Assembly: GCF_000027005.1 (NCBI RefSeq)
Contig: NC_012964.1
Coordinates: 682,001-746,000, forward strand
DNA length: 64,000 nt
Origin: Komagataella phaffii GS115
Taxonomy: Eukaryota > Ascomycota > Pichiomycetes > Pichiales > Pichiaceae
Direction: 5' to 3'
Shown: positions 29,305-39,769 of the stretch, piece after piece
Position numbering within the stretch: the stretch's first letter is position 1
How the letters are laid out: the number at the start of each line of letters is the position of its first letter
Notes under the pieces: model-generated
The model's database searches: none
Told to the model about the DNA's origin: nothing
What the model saw: only the letters and a program-made list of their open reading frames with translations
Made by a program: the position numbers and the translations under genes

Positions 29305-29914
29305 CAGTATCGGTACTAATAAGGTGTTCCTGGCTGGAATCCAGAGGATCAGTTGATTCGTTAAGATTGGGCTTCGAATCGAAAGTCGTTTCTGCTGTGT
29401 AAATCGTTTCACTATGAATTAGTTCTGAGAATTGGGACTGAGGTTCAGACGAAAATTCCAGCTCTGATATAAGATCAGAATTATGCTGTTGTGAAGGAGA
29501 GCTTGAAAGAGGCAAGGGGGAGCTAGGAAATGGTGTTTTACACGGTCGAACTTTGCAAGGTAAATTTTGACCTTCTGAACAATACGAAGTTAAGGGATCA
29601 CTCTCTGCATAGAAAGGACTGGTAGCTTCCGGTGACAATGATTCATTGCCTTCAAAAAGTATATTCAGAGGCATCAATTTCGTCTTGCTTGCAAAAATGG
29701 TTTCTGCTTCATGTTGGGGAACAATCTCATACTTGAAAAGTTTCTCTTTCGGTGGAAGTCCAAATCTGGCCAATTTTTCATCATTGACCTTTCGATCGTT
29801 CGATTTTAACATTTCAATGAATTGAAGGGATTCAGTTGGTCTGTCTTCACTAGTCATGTCCTTACCTTTAAACTTTTTTGTGGGAACAAACAAAGACAAA
29901 CTTGGACCACGCAT
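29267..29914 (-). CDS. hypothetical protein, 215 residues
   Basis: I do not recognise this protein. The N-terminal half has a folded-looking, charged part (PTESLQFIEMLKSNDRKVND, KLARFGLPPKEKLFKYEIVP). The C-terminal half is low-complexity Ser/Thr/Glu-rich and probably disordered. It has no signal peptide, membrane helix or known motif. The ATG at 29914 is the first in frame, with a normal divergent gap to the acyltransferase gene. The last 38 bp overlap the DUF202 gene. Length and a normal amino-acid composition in the first half favour a real gene. Confidence 0.6.
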   Translation of the reverse strand: MRGPSLSLFVPTKKFKGKDMTSEDRPTESLQFIEMLKSNDRKVNDEKLARFGLPPKEKLFKYEIVPQHEAETIFASKTKLMPLNILFEGNESLSPEATSPFYAESDPLTSYCSEGQNLPCKVRPCKTPFPSSPLPLSSSPSQQHNSDLISELEFSSEPQSQFSELIHSETIYTAETTFDSKPNLNESTDPLDSSQEHLISTDTVISSESIIPHSL

Positions 29915-30035
29915 CTTGAATATTTCTTATCGATGGATATAATCACAACATGTTTGATGTTGTGGATCCCGCGAGATGAGAGAAAAAATACAAACCCCAA
30001 AAGATGAAGAGATGTGGTTCAATATTGAAATTCTG

Positions 30036-30043
30036 TCACGTGA
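30036..30043. promoter_or_regulatory. Cbf1-type TCACGTGA site upstream of the MetX-type gene
   Basis: Perfect TCACGTGA palindrome 107 bp before the ATG of the sulfur-pathway acyltransferase. Cbf1-Met4 uses this site in S. cerevisiae sulfur genes. The match of site and gene function supports it. Confidence 0.65.
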
Positions 30044-30149
30044 AATGTCAACATCAGATTTCTATTTCCTAGTTGCTTAATAAACTTTTTTCTGCCTAAA
30101 AGGGGGAGGGGAGAGAGAATGGTTCATTCTTTAGTCGACATTTACTTCC

Positions 30150-31652
30150 ATGAGGAATTCAATGCTGCGAATATCAAGAAGATGTTTCAACTCCAGCGGG
30201 CTGCTGTTGAAACCTTCTCCAACTAGAACGAGGGGCGCTGTACAGAACCTCACCGACTCTTTGGCTTCTAATCCTCAATTATCATTCCCCTGCTTAGATA
30301 AACAAGAAAAGAGATCGAAAACACTGTTGGAAGATGGCCCTGAGCCCAGTTATCAATCTATGAAGGAACACCATGTCCACAAATATAAGAGTGAGGATCC
30401 TATATTTCTGGATTATGGAGGCTATTTACCCAAGTTTGAAATTGCCTACGAGACTTGGGGACGACTCAATGAACATAGAGACAATGCAATCTTGATACAC
30501 ACAGGGTTGTCTGCTTCATCGCATGCAAAGTCAAATGCTTTGAACTTGAAAAAAGGCTGGTGGGAAGAGTTCATCGGACCGGGAAAATACTTGGACACTA
30601 CAAAATATTTCATTATCTGTACGAATGTGATCGGTGGTTGCTATGGAAGTACGGGTCCATCGTCAATTGATCCAGCTGATGGTAAACGTTATGCCACGAG
30701 GTTTCCAATCGTATCTATTAACGACATGGTGCGGGCTCAAAATCGATTAGTTAGTTCCCATTTTGGTATAAAGGCACTCCATGCTTCTGTGGGAGCATCA
30801 ATGGGTGGAATGCAATCTCTAGCCTACGCTCATGAGTTCCCTGATCAGGTGAACAAGATCGTCAGTATATCAGGATGTGCTAGATCTCACCCCTACTCTA
30901 TTGCGATGAGATTTTGCCAACGACAAGTTCTTATGAGCGATCCAAATTGGAACAGAGGTTTCTACTATGACTCTCTCCCACCACACACAGGAATGAAGCT
31001 CGCCAGACAGATTGCTACGATCACCTATCGTTCTGGACCAGAATGGGAAGTCCGATTTGGTGTGGAAAGGACGGATCCTTCTAAACAGCCTGCCCTCTGT
31101 CCAGATTTCATAATTGAGAACTACCTAGATCACCAAGGGGAAAAATTCTGTCTGCAATACGACCCCAATTCCTTGTTATACGTTTCCAAGGCTATGGACC
31201 TGTTTGACCTTGGAGCGATTGAAAGACAAAAGGCAGAATTATCTCGTAGTCAGGCTGAGGCTAAATTTAAGGGAGCCTATGTGCCGTTTGAGGAGCTTCA
31301 ATTTGAACCCTCCGGAAGTAACTGCTCACTTCCATCAACTCCCTACGAAGAGAAGCCCCGCAAAGGAAGGCGAGCAACTCCTGAAGAGTCTCGCAGAGAC
31401 TTGCTAGAAGGTTTGAAGACTCTAGCTCATAAAGATGTACTAGTCATTGGAGTCGAAAGTGATATTTTATTTCCTGCATGGCAACAAAGAGAGATCAGTG
31501 ATTTGCTCACAGAGGGTGCTAAAGAGTTAGGACTTGAAGGGAGTAACATCAGACATGTTGAACTAGGTTCTGATGTTAGTATCTTCGGACATGACACTTT
31601 TCTCCTAAGTCTGGACCATATTGGTAAACCAGTAAGTGAATTCTTGAATTAG
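30150..31652 (+). CDS. MetX-family O-acyltransferase, probably mitochondrial serine O-acetyl/succinyltransferase
   Basis: Alpha/beta-hydrolase of the homoserine O-acetyltransferase superfamily, 500 residues. The catalytic triad is visible: Ser217 (GASMGG), Asp438 (VESDILF) and His481 (FGHDTF). The oxyanion region [14 protein letters not shown] is also present. The N-terminus ([20 protein letters not shown]) is a strong mitochondrial presequence, which S. cerevisiae Met2 lacks. Presequence, length and the C-terminal part resemble fungal CysA/Cys2 enzymes, which acylate serine for cysteine synthesis, more than Met2. Substrate choice is inference; homoserine O-acetyltransferase is the alternative. 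A Cbf1-type site in the promoter fits sulfur control. Confidence 0.8.
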   Translation: MRNSMLRISRRCFNSSGLLLKPSPTRTRGAVQNLTDSLASNPQLSFPCLDKQEKRSKTLLEDGPEPSYQSMKEHHVHKYKSEDPIFLDYGGYLPKFEIAYETWGRLNEHRDNAILIHTGLSASSHAKSNALNLKKGWWEEFIGPGKYLDTTKYFIICTNVIGGCYGSTGPSSIDPADGKRYATRFPIVSINDMVRAQNRLVSSHFGIKALHASVGASMGGMQSLAYAHEFPDQVNKIVSISGCARSHPYSIAMRFCQRQVLMSDPNWNRGFYYDSLPPHTGMKLARQIATITYRSGPEWEVRFGVERTDPSKQPALCPDFIIENYLDHQGEKFCLQYDPNSLLYVSKAMDLFDLGAIERQKAELSRSQAEAKFKGAYVPFEELQFEPSGSNCSLPSTPYEEKPRKGRRATPEESRRDLLEGLKTLAHKDVLVIGVESDILFPAWQQREISDLLTEGAKELGLEGSNIRHVELGSDVSIFGHDTFLLSLDHIGKPVSEFLN

Positions 31653-31721
31653 AGACGTTATTTTTTTTTTAAATTTTTTTTTTGATTCAAGATTGAATCG
31701 TTGTTCGTAGTATTCCTCTAT

Positions 31722-32618
31722 TTACACGGTCTTACTTGCGGACTCACCCACACCATCTTGGATGATTGCTAATCTCATGGCCTTTTTGGCCTTACGTCTC
31801 TCTCTGCGCTTCTCTTCAATTTGTTTCTTACTTTCTTTGACAAGGACACGGTCTGGCCATATTTCATACTCTTGCATATAACGCTTATCAAAGTTGAATT
31901 CCATGTGAACGGCTTCATCAGTTAACCCAAGCTTGCGGATGGCCCAGAAGTATCTTTGAGGATCGTCTCTCTTCAAGTACCGGAGAATTCTTTGTCTCTG
32001 TTGAGCCAACATTCTTGCGTTTCGGATCTTGTCAAGATCCTTAGGATTCTGACGAATGTGGTCCATTAAAAAGTATAATTTGAGGGTTTGTACAGCCGCT
32101 TGCACTTCGGAAGACCCAGTATCTCCAGGAAATCTTTCGAACTCCTTACGAGCAAAAGCAACAGCAAGATTCTTTCTATCTTGGTTGTTTGAATTCCTCA
32201 TAGATAAAACACGAATCACTACCTCTTTAATGGTTTCCGTTTGAGAGTTGGAGACACTACGGACATAGTCGTTTTCCAACTTGGACAGTCGTGCTTGGTT
32301 AATTCCATAAATGAGCTTCTCCACCTCCTCAAAATCGTAACCCTTGCCCAGGACGTCTTTTTCAGTAACTTCCGCCCGTATTCTTGTAATGAAAGGATTG
32401 TCAGCTCTTCCAAGAACTGGATCAACCTTCTCCAAAGCATCCAATTTAGCCAACTGACGAGCCCTATTCTGTTTCTTCTTGGTTTCGGATCTGATTTTCC
32501 TTTGCGCTTTTGAGAGTACGTGAAACTCAAAAGCAACCGAGGAGGTTGCAAAGGTCATTCTCTGTGCAGAGACCGACATGATTGGCCTGAACAGGGTCAA
32601 TCTGTTAATCAAGCTCAT
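31722..32618 (-). CDS. MRPS28: mitochondrial small-subunit ribosomal protein uS15
   Basis: 298 residues. The N-terminal presequence is Ser/Arg-rich (MSLINRLTLFRPIMSVSAQR). The S15 domain follows at about residues 140-225 (FERFPGDTGSSEVQAAVQTL, LYFLMDHIRQNPKD, QQRQRILRYLKRDDPQRYFW). The fungal mitochondrial extensions on both sides match the S. cerevisiae protein (286 residues). The 3' end faces the acyltransferase gene across 69 bp of T-rich sequence. Confidence 0.93.
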   Translation of the reverse strand: MSLINRLTLFRPIMSVSAQRMTFATSSVAFEFHVLSKAQRKIRSETKKKQNRARQLAKLDALEKVDPVLGRADNPFITRIRAEVTEKDVLGKGYDFEEVEKLIYGINQARLSKLENDYVRSVSNSQTETIKEVVIRVLSMRNSNNQDRKNLAVAFARKEFERFPGDTGSSEVQAAVQTLKLYFLMDHIRQNPKDLDKIRNARMLAQQRQRILRYLKRDDPQRYFWAIRKLGLTDEAVHMEFNFDKRYMQEYEIWPDRVLVKESKKQIEEKRRERRKAKKAMRLAIIQDGVGESASKTV

Positions 32619-32706
32619 TGTGTCGGGTCAGAAGAATGGAAAGTTTTGTCGAAAACCAATGTTCCAAATCGCGCTTTAATGATTTTTCTTTCTACTTTAT
32701 TTCTAT

Positions 32707-33444
32707 CTAATTTATGTTTACATAAGCACATGCTTTGGAGATGTACAGTATACTCAAGAATGCAAGGGCAATAGCAATTCCAATAACCTTCTCTATTACT
32801 GTGTGAAAGAAAATTGAAGTGACCCAAAACATGAGAATCCAGAATGCCATGACGATTGCGGTGGGGATCAAACCCCATCTGGAAAAACTGGGATCTTTCA
32901 CGAAAACAGATCTCCATTCGAAAGCCAGAGACCCCAGTACTGTGGTCAAGATGAAAAGATGGCCGCTGGCTCTGAACCCTCCCGTCCACAGACCTCCAGC
33001 TCGTTCACAACTTGAGTAGTTGTCGTTCCTTGCAATCAGCTTCTCTAACCCTTCTGGATACTGACAGGTCGCGCCTGTGTGTTCTTGTAAGCGGTCAAAT
33101 AAAGAATCCCCAAAGAACCATACTTTTGTGACAATAAGCCATGTTGTAATGATAACAACCTTGCTGATTTGACCGCTTATTATTTTCTGGTTCGTCTTGT
33201 CATCTACTGAGACCGGCAGTATCATCTTGTAAACTTGGAAGGTGTAGTATGAGACAATACCAAACAGAGCTGCGAATATCTCAAACGCATGCCCTACAAA
33301 TATCCCATTTATCAAATTGGATGGATCCAAAAGATATCCTCCCGTAGGGAGGGCACCAAACAAAAGTAAAAGATTCCTTGTTACCAACCCAAGAGCCAAT
33401 GTTAGTGGAAAAAACAGTAAAACACTGGCCTTGGGGATGTCCAT
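32707..33444 (-). CDS. YFT2: FIT-family ER lipid-droplet protein
   Basis: FIT2-like ER membrane enzyme that acts in lipid droplet biogenesis and phospholipid balance. The 245-residue product has about six hydrophobic helices. The two conserved histidines of the family are present: one in GGFRASGHLFIL (about residue 160) and one in SIFFHTVIEKVIG (about 218). The length is nearer S. cerevisiae Yft2 (274) than Scs3 (380), but the two paralogues cannot be told apart safely here. FIT proteins have acyl-CoA diphosphatase activity; that is family knowledge. Confidence 0.8.
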   Translation of the reverse strand: MDIPKASVLLFFPLTLALGLVTRNLLLLFGALPTGGYLLDPSNLINGIFVGHAFEIFAALFGIVSYYTFQVYKMILPVSVDDKTNQKIISGQISKVVIITTWLIVTKVWFFGDSLFDRLQEHTGATCQYPEGLEKLIARNDNYSSCERAGGLWTGGFRASGHLFILTTVLGSLAFEWRSVFVKDPSFSRWGLIPTAIVMAFWILMFWVTSIFFHTVIEKVIGIAIALAFLSILYISKACAYVNIN

Positions 33445-33492
33445 GTGGTGTTTATTTTTGTTAAGGGGTAAAAATAAAAATGGATCGGGATA

Positions 33493-34332
33493 TTATTCAA
33501 GGAGCGACCGATAAGATTTATTCTGGTTTTCGGGATCAAATAGTTCACCCAACACTTCCAAATAAACCACTTTGGTCTTCAAAAGAGTCTTCATTCTTCT
33601 GATGATCCCTTCTGATTCTTGCTCACCTACTGCTTGGACCCATTCTGGCTTAACCTGATATTCCACCACACTGACTACATTTGTCAAGTCGCACAAGAGC
33701 AAAAGACTGAACTTCTCTTTAACGTGCAGACGAATCTTGGTGAAGTCTAGATCCCACTCTAGCGTGGCTATCCCCTGGAGTTTACCATTCACCCTTTCTA
33801 CAATAGATTTTTTATTCTGTATGTGGACAAGATGCTTCCTCACCAATTTTGCAAACTTGTTTAAATCTTGGTTTAGCCATTGTTTTGCGATCGATTGCAG
33901 TGGAACATATCTTGGTATGGTGGTTCTGTGTATCTTCCATTGTTCGGTTTTCGAATGTTTCTGTAGGATAATATAGTGGGGTACTGTGAACTTTTTCTGC
34001 TCTCCATCAAATATGTCAAATCGTATCCCTAAGAGCTCGTCACGATTACTGACCGGAAACATGGTTACTCCTACCATTCTATACAGGTTCTCCAGGTGAA
34101 TTTGTTTGTATGCCTTCTTCCTGCTCATTAGTTTGATTGCCGATTTGGACTGTGGGGGTTCATTGATGAAGTTACCTAACAGGGATTCAAAGTGCTCGTG
34201 TTGAACTTGTTGCGGCACCCCTTTTCGAAGGTCGTCTAGTTCTCTGGAGGTACTATTATACTGGGCTTGCAGCTGGGCAATCTCAGTTTTCAAAGAGTTT
34301 ATGTCATTGATGATATCATCTTGAAAAGACAT
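33493..34332 (-). CDS. MCM21: inner kinetochore protein, CENP-O family
   Basis: COMA-complex subunit linking centromeric chromatin to the outer kinetochore. The 279 residues begin with a coiled coil (about 5-40). A double-RWD region follows, with ENLYRMVGVTMFPVSNRDEL, GIRFDIFDG, FTVPHYIILQK and TTIPRYVPLQSIAKQWL, typical of CENP-O/Mcm21. The ATG at 34332 is the first in frame. Its partner-complex relative NKP2-like is 17 kb away. Confidence 0.82.
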   Translation of the reverse strand: MSFQDDIINDINSLKTEIAQLQAQYNSTSRELDDLRKGVPQQVQHEHFESLLGNFINEPPQSKSAIKLMSRKKAYKQIHLENLYRMVGVTMFPVSNRDELLGIRFDIFDGEQKKFTVPHYIILQKHSKTEQWKIHRTTIPRYVPLQSIAKQWLNQDLNKFAKLVRKHLVHIQNKKSIVERVNGKLQGIATLEWDLDFTKIRLHVKEKFSLLLLCDLTNVVSVVEYQVKPEWVQAVGEQESEGIIRRMKTLLKTKVVYLEVLGELFDPENQNKSYRSLLE

Positions 34333-34628
34333 TGTGGAATAGTAAACAATATCGCGCGAGCTTGTGGTCTCTGGTCCCTGTTGGAGAGTGTACTCGGTCT
34401 AACAGCAGATGGACAAACTGGTGGCCAAAACAAAAACAAGAGGCCGCAAGGGAATGTGTTGAGTGAACAATCGTGGGAAACAACAGGCTCCCATCTTTAG
34501 TTTCGTTCGTGTGCGTTTTTATGTAGACATTCATCATCACCGTAGCTTTGCATCATTACATAAGCAATATTAATAGTACATATTTTTTCCCTCATCACAG
34601 ATCAGCTTGTGTTCATTCACAAATAACC

Positions 34629-35216
34629 ATGAATGAAATCATCTCTGATGAAAATCTACAGAAATTAAACACAGAGTTTGAGGTCCTCTATTTGTTGTAT
34701 CACAGAAATAGCAACCAGCATAAGACTGCAGCTTGGTGGTCTAATTTTAACCTTCTCCTGAGGAAACTTCGATGCATACTTACTCTCTCATTGGATGTCC
34801 AAGATCTCTCCAAGAAGACAAAATTGGCGAATAAAGAGGAGTTGATTAGAGAAAAGCTCTATACCATTGTTCAAATATCTCAGTACCTGGCTTCCAAAAC
34901 GATAGCTTCTTCTTATAGGCAGTTTTATTCTGTTATTGCTCTGGGTCAATTCATCACATTAGGATTCACATTAATAGGACTCTTGGCTAGGGTTTATTGC
35001 ATACTACTATCTATCAGGGGAGTGGAAGGAAATGTTGGGTTTGAGAAAGAGATCAAGATGCATGTGGACAATGGTGATATTATTGTTCACACTCAAGATT
35101 TGAACCTTAAGGAGCCTGTTGCATTTGATACTTTGAATGAGATCAAGCCTAAGAGAACTTTCAAGCAGGAGAAAAGAAAGAAGAGAAAGAACGCCATTGA
35201 TGACATCTTTGGCTGA
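34629..35216 (+). CDS. RMP1: RNase MRP-specific protein subunit
   Basis: Rmp1 distinguishes RNase MRP (pre-rRNA cleavage) from RNase P. The 195-residue product starts at the ATG at 34629. It shows the family core LYLLYHRNSNQHKTAAWWSN (about residues 17-36), then a helical bundle, and ends in a basic tail KRKKRKNAIDDIFG, which also closes the S. cerevisiae-type protein. The frame is open upstream, but from a non-ATG codon. Confidence 0.88.
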   Translation: MNEIISDENLQKLNTEFEVLYLLYHRNSNQHKTAAWWSNFNLLLRKLRCILTLSLDVQDLSKKTKLANKEELIREKLYTIVQISQYLASKTIASSYRQFYSVIALGQFITLGFTLIGLLARVYCILLSIRGVEGNVGFEKEIKMHVDNGDIIVHTQDLNLKEPVAFDTLNEIKPKRTFKQEKRKKRKNAIDDIFG

Positions 35217-35376
35217 AAACAAGCAGTACAGTTGATAGTGAACTGTGAATAGTGTACACCATGAATAGTTATATAGTAGGACTTTTCCAGCATGAGTAAG
35301 GTATATAGTTAAAAGTCTAAAGAAGGCTTCCATTTTTTCCCCGTGAATACAGTTTCCATTACTAGTAAACTGATAA

Positions 35377-36144
<768 letters not shown>

Positions 36145-36202
36145 AGCCGTTGAGGCCTTAGATAGTAACATCATAAAAAATACTAATAGTGAAAATCATT
36201 CT

Positions 36203-38188
36203 TTACCACTGCTCAAGGCCTTCTACATCAACCAGACCTTCATCGGAACCGTCGTCATCAAAGTTATGTTGGTTGTCATTCTGTGGTTCAGATTGAGTGT
36301 GAGACTCAGTTTGTGAAGCATGTAGCTCTTCTGGTTCTTGTTGTTCTTGTTCCTGTGCTTGCACAGGCGTCTCTAGCACTTCCGCTTCTTCCCTACTTAA
36401 CTCTTCTGGTTCTTGCTCTTGCTCTTGATTCTGAACTTGGTCCTGCTCATGCTCTTGCTCTTCACCCTGTTCTTGATCTTGTTTATGTACTTGTTCATTC
36501 TTCCTCTCTTGGCTCTTGATAGATCTTAAATCGCTTCTAATATGATCGTTATTCAGCCTGACATCATCATGCTCAAATAATTTGCTGTTAACATCCAATT
36601 TAGGATCTATACTTATGTTCTCTAAGTTCTTCCGTAGCTGAGATTGCTGAAGTACATGCAGTTCATCAGTTAGGTGTTCAGAGTGAGGGATTTCGACATC
36701 ATTCCAATGATTTACAACACTGTTGTAATAATCAAGATAATATTGGCTTAACTCATGCAGATTTGTGGTTATTTCATCATTCTTTATCCGGTCAAACAAT
36801 TGATATTCTGTGATCAAGTTTTTCTCAAATGTATGAAATAATTCAAAAGTTTCCTTGACTTCTCTCTCCAAGAACTCAATTTTTTCATTCAATTTGTTGA
36901 TTCGGTCATTAGTCTCATTTCCAGACGAATAAGTCTGTCCAGGCGTCTTGCCCCTCAGAGAACCTATTTTCTTGGAAATGAAATTCATCGCACCATCACT
37001 GCCGGACACATTATTCCCATTCATTAAATGATTCTTTTCTGCAATGGCTTTATTCAGATAATTCTGTAACATCTCGTAATCCAGCAGCTTACTGTCCTTA
37101 AACTTGATCATGTTCTTTATCTGTGAAATATAATGATCCAAATCCTTCAGCGAAGTTAAGTAATGTAGGTCAACCTGTCGGGTGAGCTTGAAAGAATCAT
37201 AAGAAATTTGGTAAATATTCTCAGAAAACGAAGTAAATTGTTGGGACAGCTCCTTATCAAATTGGGTATCAGATCCTTCAGTTAAAATTTGATTTAGTTT
37301 CTTAAATTCATCTCCAAACAACCTAAAATCTTCAGAAATCTCTGATTGTCTCTTTACCACTCTTTGATATATCTTATCAATCTTGTTTATATTTTCCTGA
37401 AGCTTGTTTGACTTATCTGTAATCTCTTGGAATTCTTTAGCGTTTTCACTTTCATAAGTCGGCTTCTTGAAAGCATTCATGATGTAATCAGAAAAGGAGT
37501 CTAATTCTCCGTTTGCATTTGCTGAAGTAGTGCTACCTCCACCAACGGTGCTATTAGGATTGGAGCTTATTTTCAGATTCTGTTTGAACGTATTCCAATT
37601 TACGCTGTCTTCCAAAAATATGTGATATATCTTTGCTTGTTTCAACAACGGATGTTTTGATATCCGATTTAGGAAGTTGTTAAGAGCTATTGATCTCTTG
37701 GTGGTAAAATATTCGCCAAATCTATCGCCTTTGATGTATTCCAATCGTTGCTTATTCGGCAAAGGTGGAATGATACTGGTAGGAAAATCATTGGCTAGAC
37801 AATTGTATAAGAAATTGAAGTCACTGAATCGTCGCCTAACTTTCAGTTTGGTTTTAGCCAAACCAGGTTCGTTTGTCTCGGTTTCAATTAGATAACTGAT
37901 GTAAAAATTCTGCCCATCTGATTCCTTCAATGGCTGGGAAACCTTGGATCGTATATAAACATCTCGGGGAGGTATTTGCTCATTGGGGTTGCTATCGGAG
38001 TCATTGCCACCTCGTACCACTGTGTTCGTAGTTACAAGGTCATCTTGTTCTTGTTCTTGGCCTTGGTCCTCCTCGATCAAATTTATGGAAGAGTTTATTT
38101 GCACTTGTGAATGGTCATTACTGTCACCTGGAACATCGCCTTCGGGTTCCGTTCTGTCCCATTGTATAGATGTGAATTGGTCACTCAT
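36203..38188 (-). CDS. ATG24: sorting nexin Snx4/Atg24 (PX-BAR)
   Basis: Snx4 binds PI3P on endosomes and acts in retrieval to the Golgi and in selective autophagy, including pexophagy in methylotrophic yeasts. The 661-residue product starts at the ATG at 38188 (MSDQFTSIQWD). The PX domain spans about residues 75-215, with RRFSDFNFLYNCL and PPLPNKQR containing PI3P-contacting residues. A BAR coiled-coil region runs from about 245 to 530. The C-terminus is an unusual Gln/Glu tract. The PX-BAR order and length separate it from Vps5/Vps17; Snx41/Atg20 is less likely. Confidence 0.85.
   Translation of the reverse strand: MSDQFTSIQWDRTEPEGDVPGDSNDHSQVQINSSINLIEEDQGQEQEQDDLVTTNTVVRGGNDSDSNPNEQIPPRDVYIRSKVSQPLKESDGQNFYISYLIETETNEPGLAKTKLKVRRRFSDFNFLYNCLANDFPTSIIPPLPNKQRLEYIKGDRFGEYFTTKRSIALNNFLNRISKHPLLKQAKIYHIFLEDSVNWNTFKQNLKISSNPNSTVGGGSTTSANANGELDSFSDYIMNAFKKPTYESENAKEFQEITDKSNKLQENINKIDKIYQRVVKRQSEISEDFRLFGDEFKKLNQILTEGSDTQFDKELSQQFTSFSENIYQISYDSFKLTRQVDLHYLTSLKDLDHYISQIKNMIKFKDSKLLDYEMLQNYLNKAIAEKNHLMNGNNVSGSDGAMNFISKKIGSLRGKTPGQTYSSGNETNDRINKLNEKIEFLEREVKETFELFHTFEKNLITEYQLFDRIKNDEITTNLHELSQYYLDYYNSVVNHWNDVEIPHSEHLTDELHVLQQSQLRKNLENISIDPKLDVNSKLFEHDDVRLNNDHIRSDLRSIKSQERKNEQVHKQDQEQGEEQEHEQDQVQNQEQEQEPEELSREEAEVLETPVQAQEQEQQEPEELHASQTESHTQSEPQNDNQHNFDDDGSDEGLVDVEGLEQW
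36330..36500 (-). repeat. Gln/Glu-rich tandem codon tract in ATG24
   Basis: The minus strand reads irregular repeats of CAAGAGCAAGA type, coding for QEQ, EHEQ, QNQEQEQEPEE and similar. This is imperfect microsatellite-like coding sequence and is likely polymorphic between strains. Confidence 0.8.
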
Positions 38189-39029
38189 GCTAGTATTGTC
38201 AAATGATAAAAATAGACTAGAATGTTTTCTGGCCCAAAAGGTGCAATTTCTTCCAGTATAAAAAGCTTGGAACAATACTCAAGCTAATAATGTTGCCGTG
38301 GTATAAACACTAGACCTGATAGGGGTATAATTAAGTATAGAAGCCTCGGAGTGTATCTTAGCAAGTTCGTGCTGTGTGTAGAGATGTGTGTGCCACCAAA
38401 TAGAGTGAGGTCAGAGAGTAGTGTGCAATCAGATTCTGTTATCTATGAATATATATATTACTAAGTTTATGGGGTAAACTTGGAGGGGTGATGTCTGGAA
38501 CAGAAAGTGGAGGACATTTCGATAAACAAAATGGGCAATTGCACACGTAGTAAGCATTAAACAAGTTTGCAGGAATTTGTGAGGTAAAACAGTTGATTTT
38601 ATTGGTTTATTTTTCCGTCTCTAAATCTAGAGCATTACAGACAACCGACTTTCAATTGATTTCGATCTATTTTTCGGAGCCGACTGCCAGCAATTCGGAT
38701 GGGGTGGAATCACTTATTTAGCATCAAAGAGAGAGGCATTTTCCACCGAAAAGGTTCATACGATTGCTTTCTTAGTATACTGATTCAGGTTCCTCAATGC
38801 TTTTAACATTCCGTCTTCTTTGACTCTCAGTAAAGACTCTTGGTATTTAGAGTTAGATCATCCACAGGTTACAGAACTTACTTCAGAATGACGTAACAGT
38901 CGTTTAAAACGGTATCATATTCTGCTTCTCAAAGAACTTGAACGAAGTAATCCTCTTAAATTGTAGTAAAAACTATTGCCATAAACTACATAAGAAAATT
39001 TCAACAACATGAAATAATCAATTCAATCG
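38189..39029. other. intergenic, 841 bp, no gene seen
   Basis: Upstream region of ATG24 and downstream of the M1-domain gene, both on the minus strand. It is moderately AT-rich with a TATATATATT run near 38450. No ORF of note, tRNA or clear snoRNA is visible, and neither the GAMEN nor the HEXXH peptidase signature can be read on the minus strand. Confidence 0.5.
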
Positions 39030-39647
39030 TTAAATATGAATGGTCCACTCCAGTAAAGCTGGGGCTATTGGCTCACTCACTTGGTATTGGTATCTCGTAC
39101 CAATCACATCGTCATTGTCATTCAAGACGTCAGCCTCAGAGCTTAGATCCAAAATGGAACTCACTAATTGTCCTGGATTGGCAGTTACTCCGAACTTGAA
39201 TGGAGCTTTCAACAATATGTTATCAAGACATGGGAATGCCAACCTGGCATTTGGAGTGGTAAGGTTTGTAGTGTATGTGACTCTTCCTTCCACATCTGTG
39301 TCTCCCTTGTAAAATCCAATTTTATCAGATTGAATGTTACCGGTGAAGGAAATATTCACCAGCAACGTTCCGGAAGTAACCTTCTCTTTGAGCTTAATTG
39401 TGATGAGCTCGTTATCAACAATCTCCTTAACGGGGATTTCGTTTTCAGACTTGTTGACATTGTGGAAGACATGTACGTCTTTCAATTCCAAATCCTTGGC
39501 ATTGAAGACCACTTCATCAGTGGGCTCCTTCACCTCCAAGTGGATGACAATGTCTCCATCATAAGTCTTTTTTTCGGGTTGGAAGTTGTAGATGTGCAAG
39601 TCGTATAGGGAGGGAATTAAGTCTTCTGGTAGTGTTCTGGGAGCCAT
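39030..39647 (-). CDS. stand-alone N-terminal domain of an M1 aminopeptidase
   Basis: 205 residues from the ATG at 39647 (MAPRTLPEDLIPSLYDLHIY). The whole product matches the N-terminal beta-saddle domain of Ape2/Aap1-type M1 zinc peptidases: PSLYDLHI, YDGDIVIHLEVKEPTDEVVFNA, LLVNISFTGNI, then ARLAFPCLDNILLKAPFKFG. It stops at PIAPALLEWTIHI, just where a full enzyme would go on to its catalytic domain. GAMEN and HEXXH are absent, so it cannot be a peptidase. It may be a truncated duplicate or a functional small protein. The frame is intact, with no internal stop. Confidence 0.75.
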   Translation of the reverse strand: MAPRTLPEDLIPSLYDLHIYNFQPEKKTYDGDIVIHLEVKEPTDEVVFNAKDLELKDVHVFHNVNKSENEIPVKEIVDNELITIKLKEKVTSGTLLVNISFTGNIQSDKIGFYKGDTDVEGRVTYTTNLTTPNARLAFPCLDNILLKAPFKFGVTANPGQLVSSILDLSSEADVLNDNDDVIGTRYQYQVSEPIAPALLEWTIHI

Positions 39648-39769
39648 TTCTTTGTTAATTGAGCTATGATTGTTCCACAAATCGATTTCAGGGGCCAACT
39701 ACCTACTCTATTTATACTTGTTCGGAAAAGCACTCATTGGCATTGCTCGTACATCATAGCAACCACACA

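Noticed and set aside
34267..34540. Short ORFs on both strands between MCM21 and RMP1
   Set aside because: They overlap each other and the shared promoter, and have no family resemblance.
38280..39029. Decayed catalytic domain of the M1 aminopeptidase
   Set aside because: No GAMEN or HEXXH-like stretch can be read on the minus strand in any frame.
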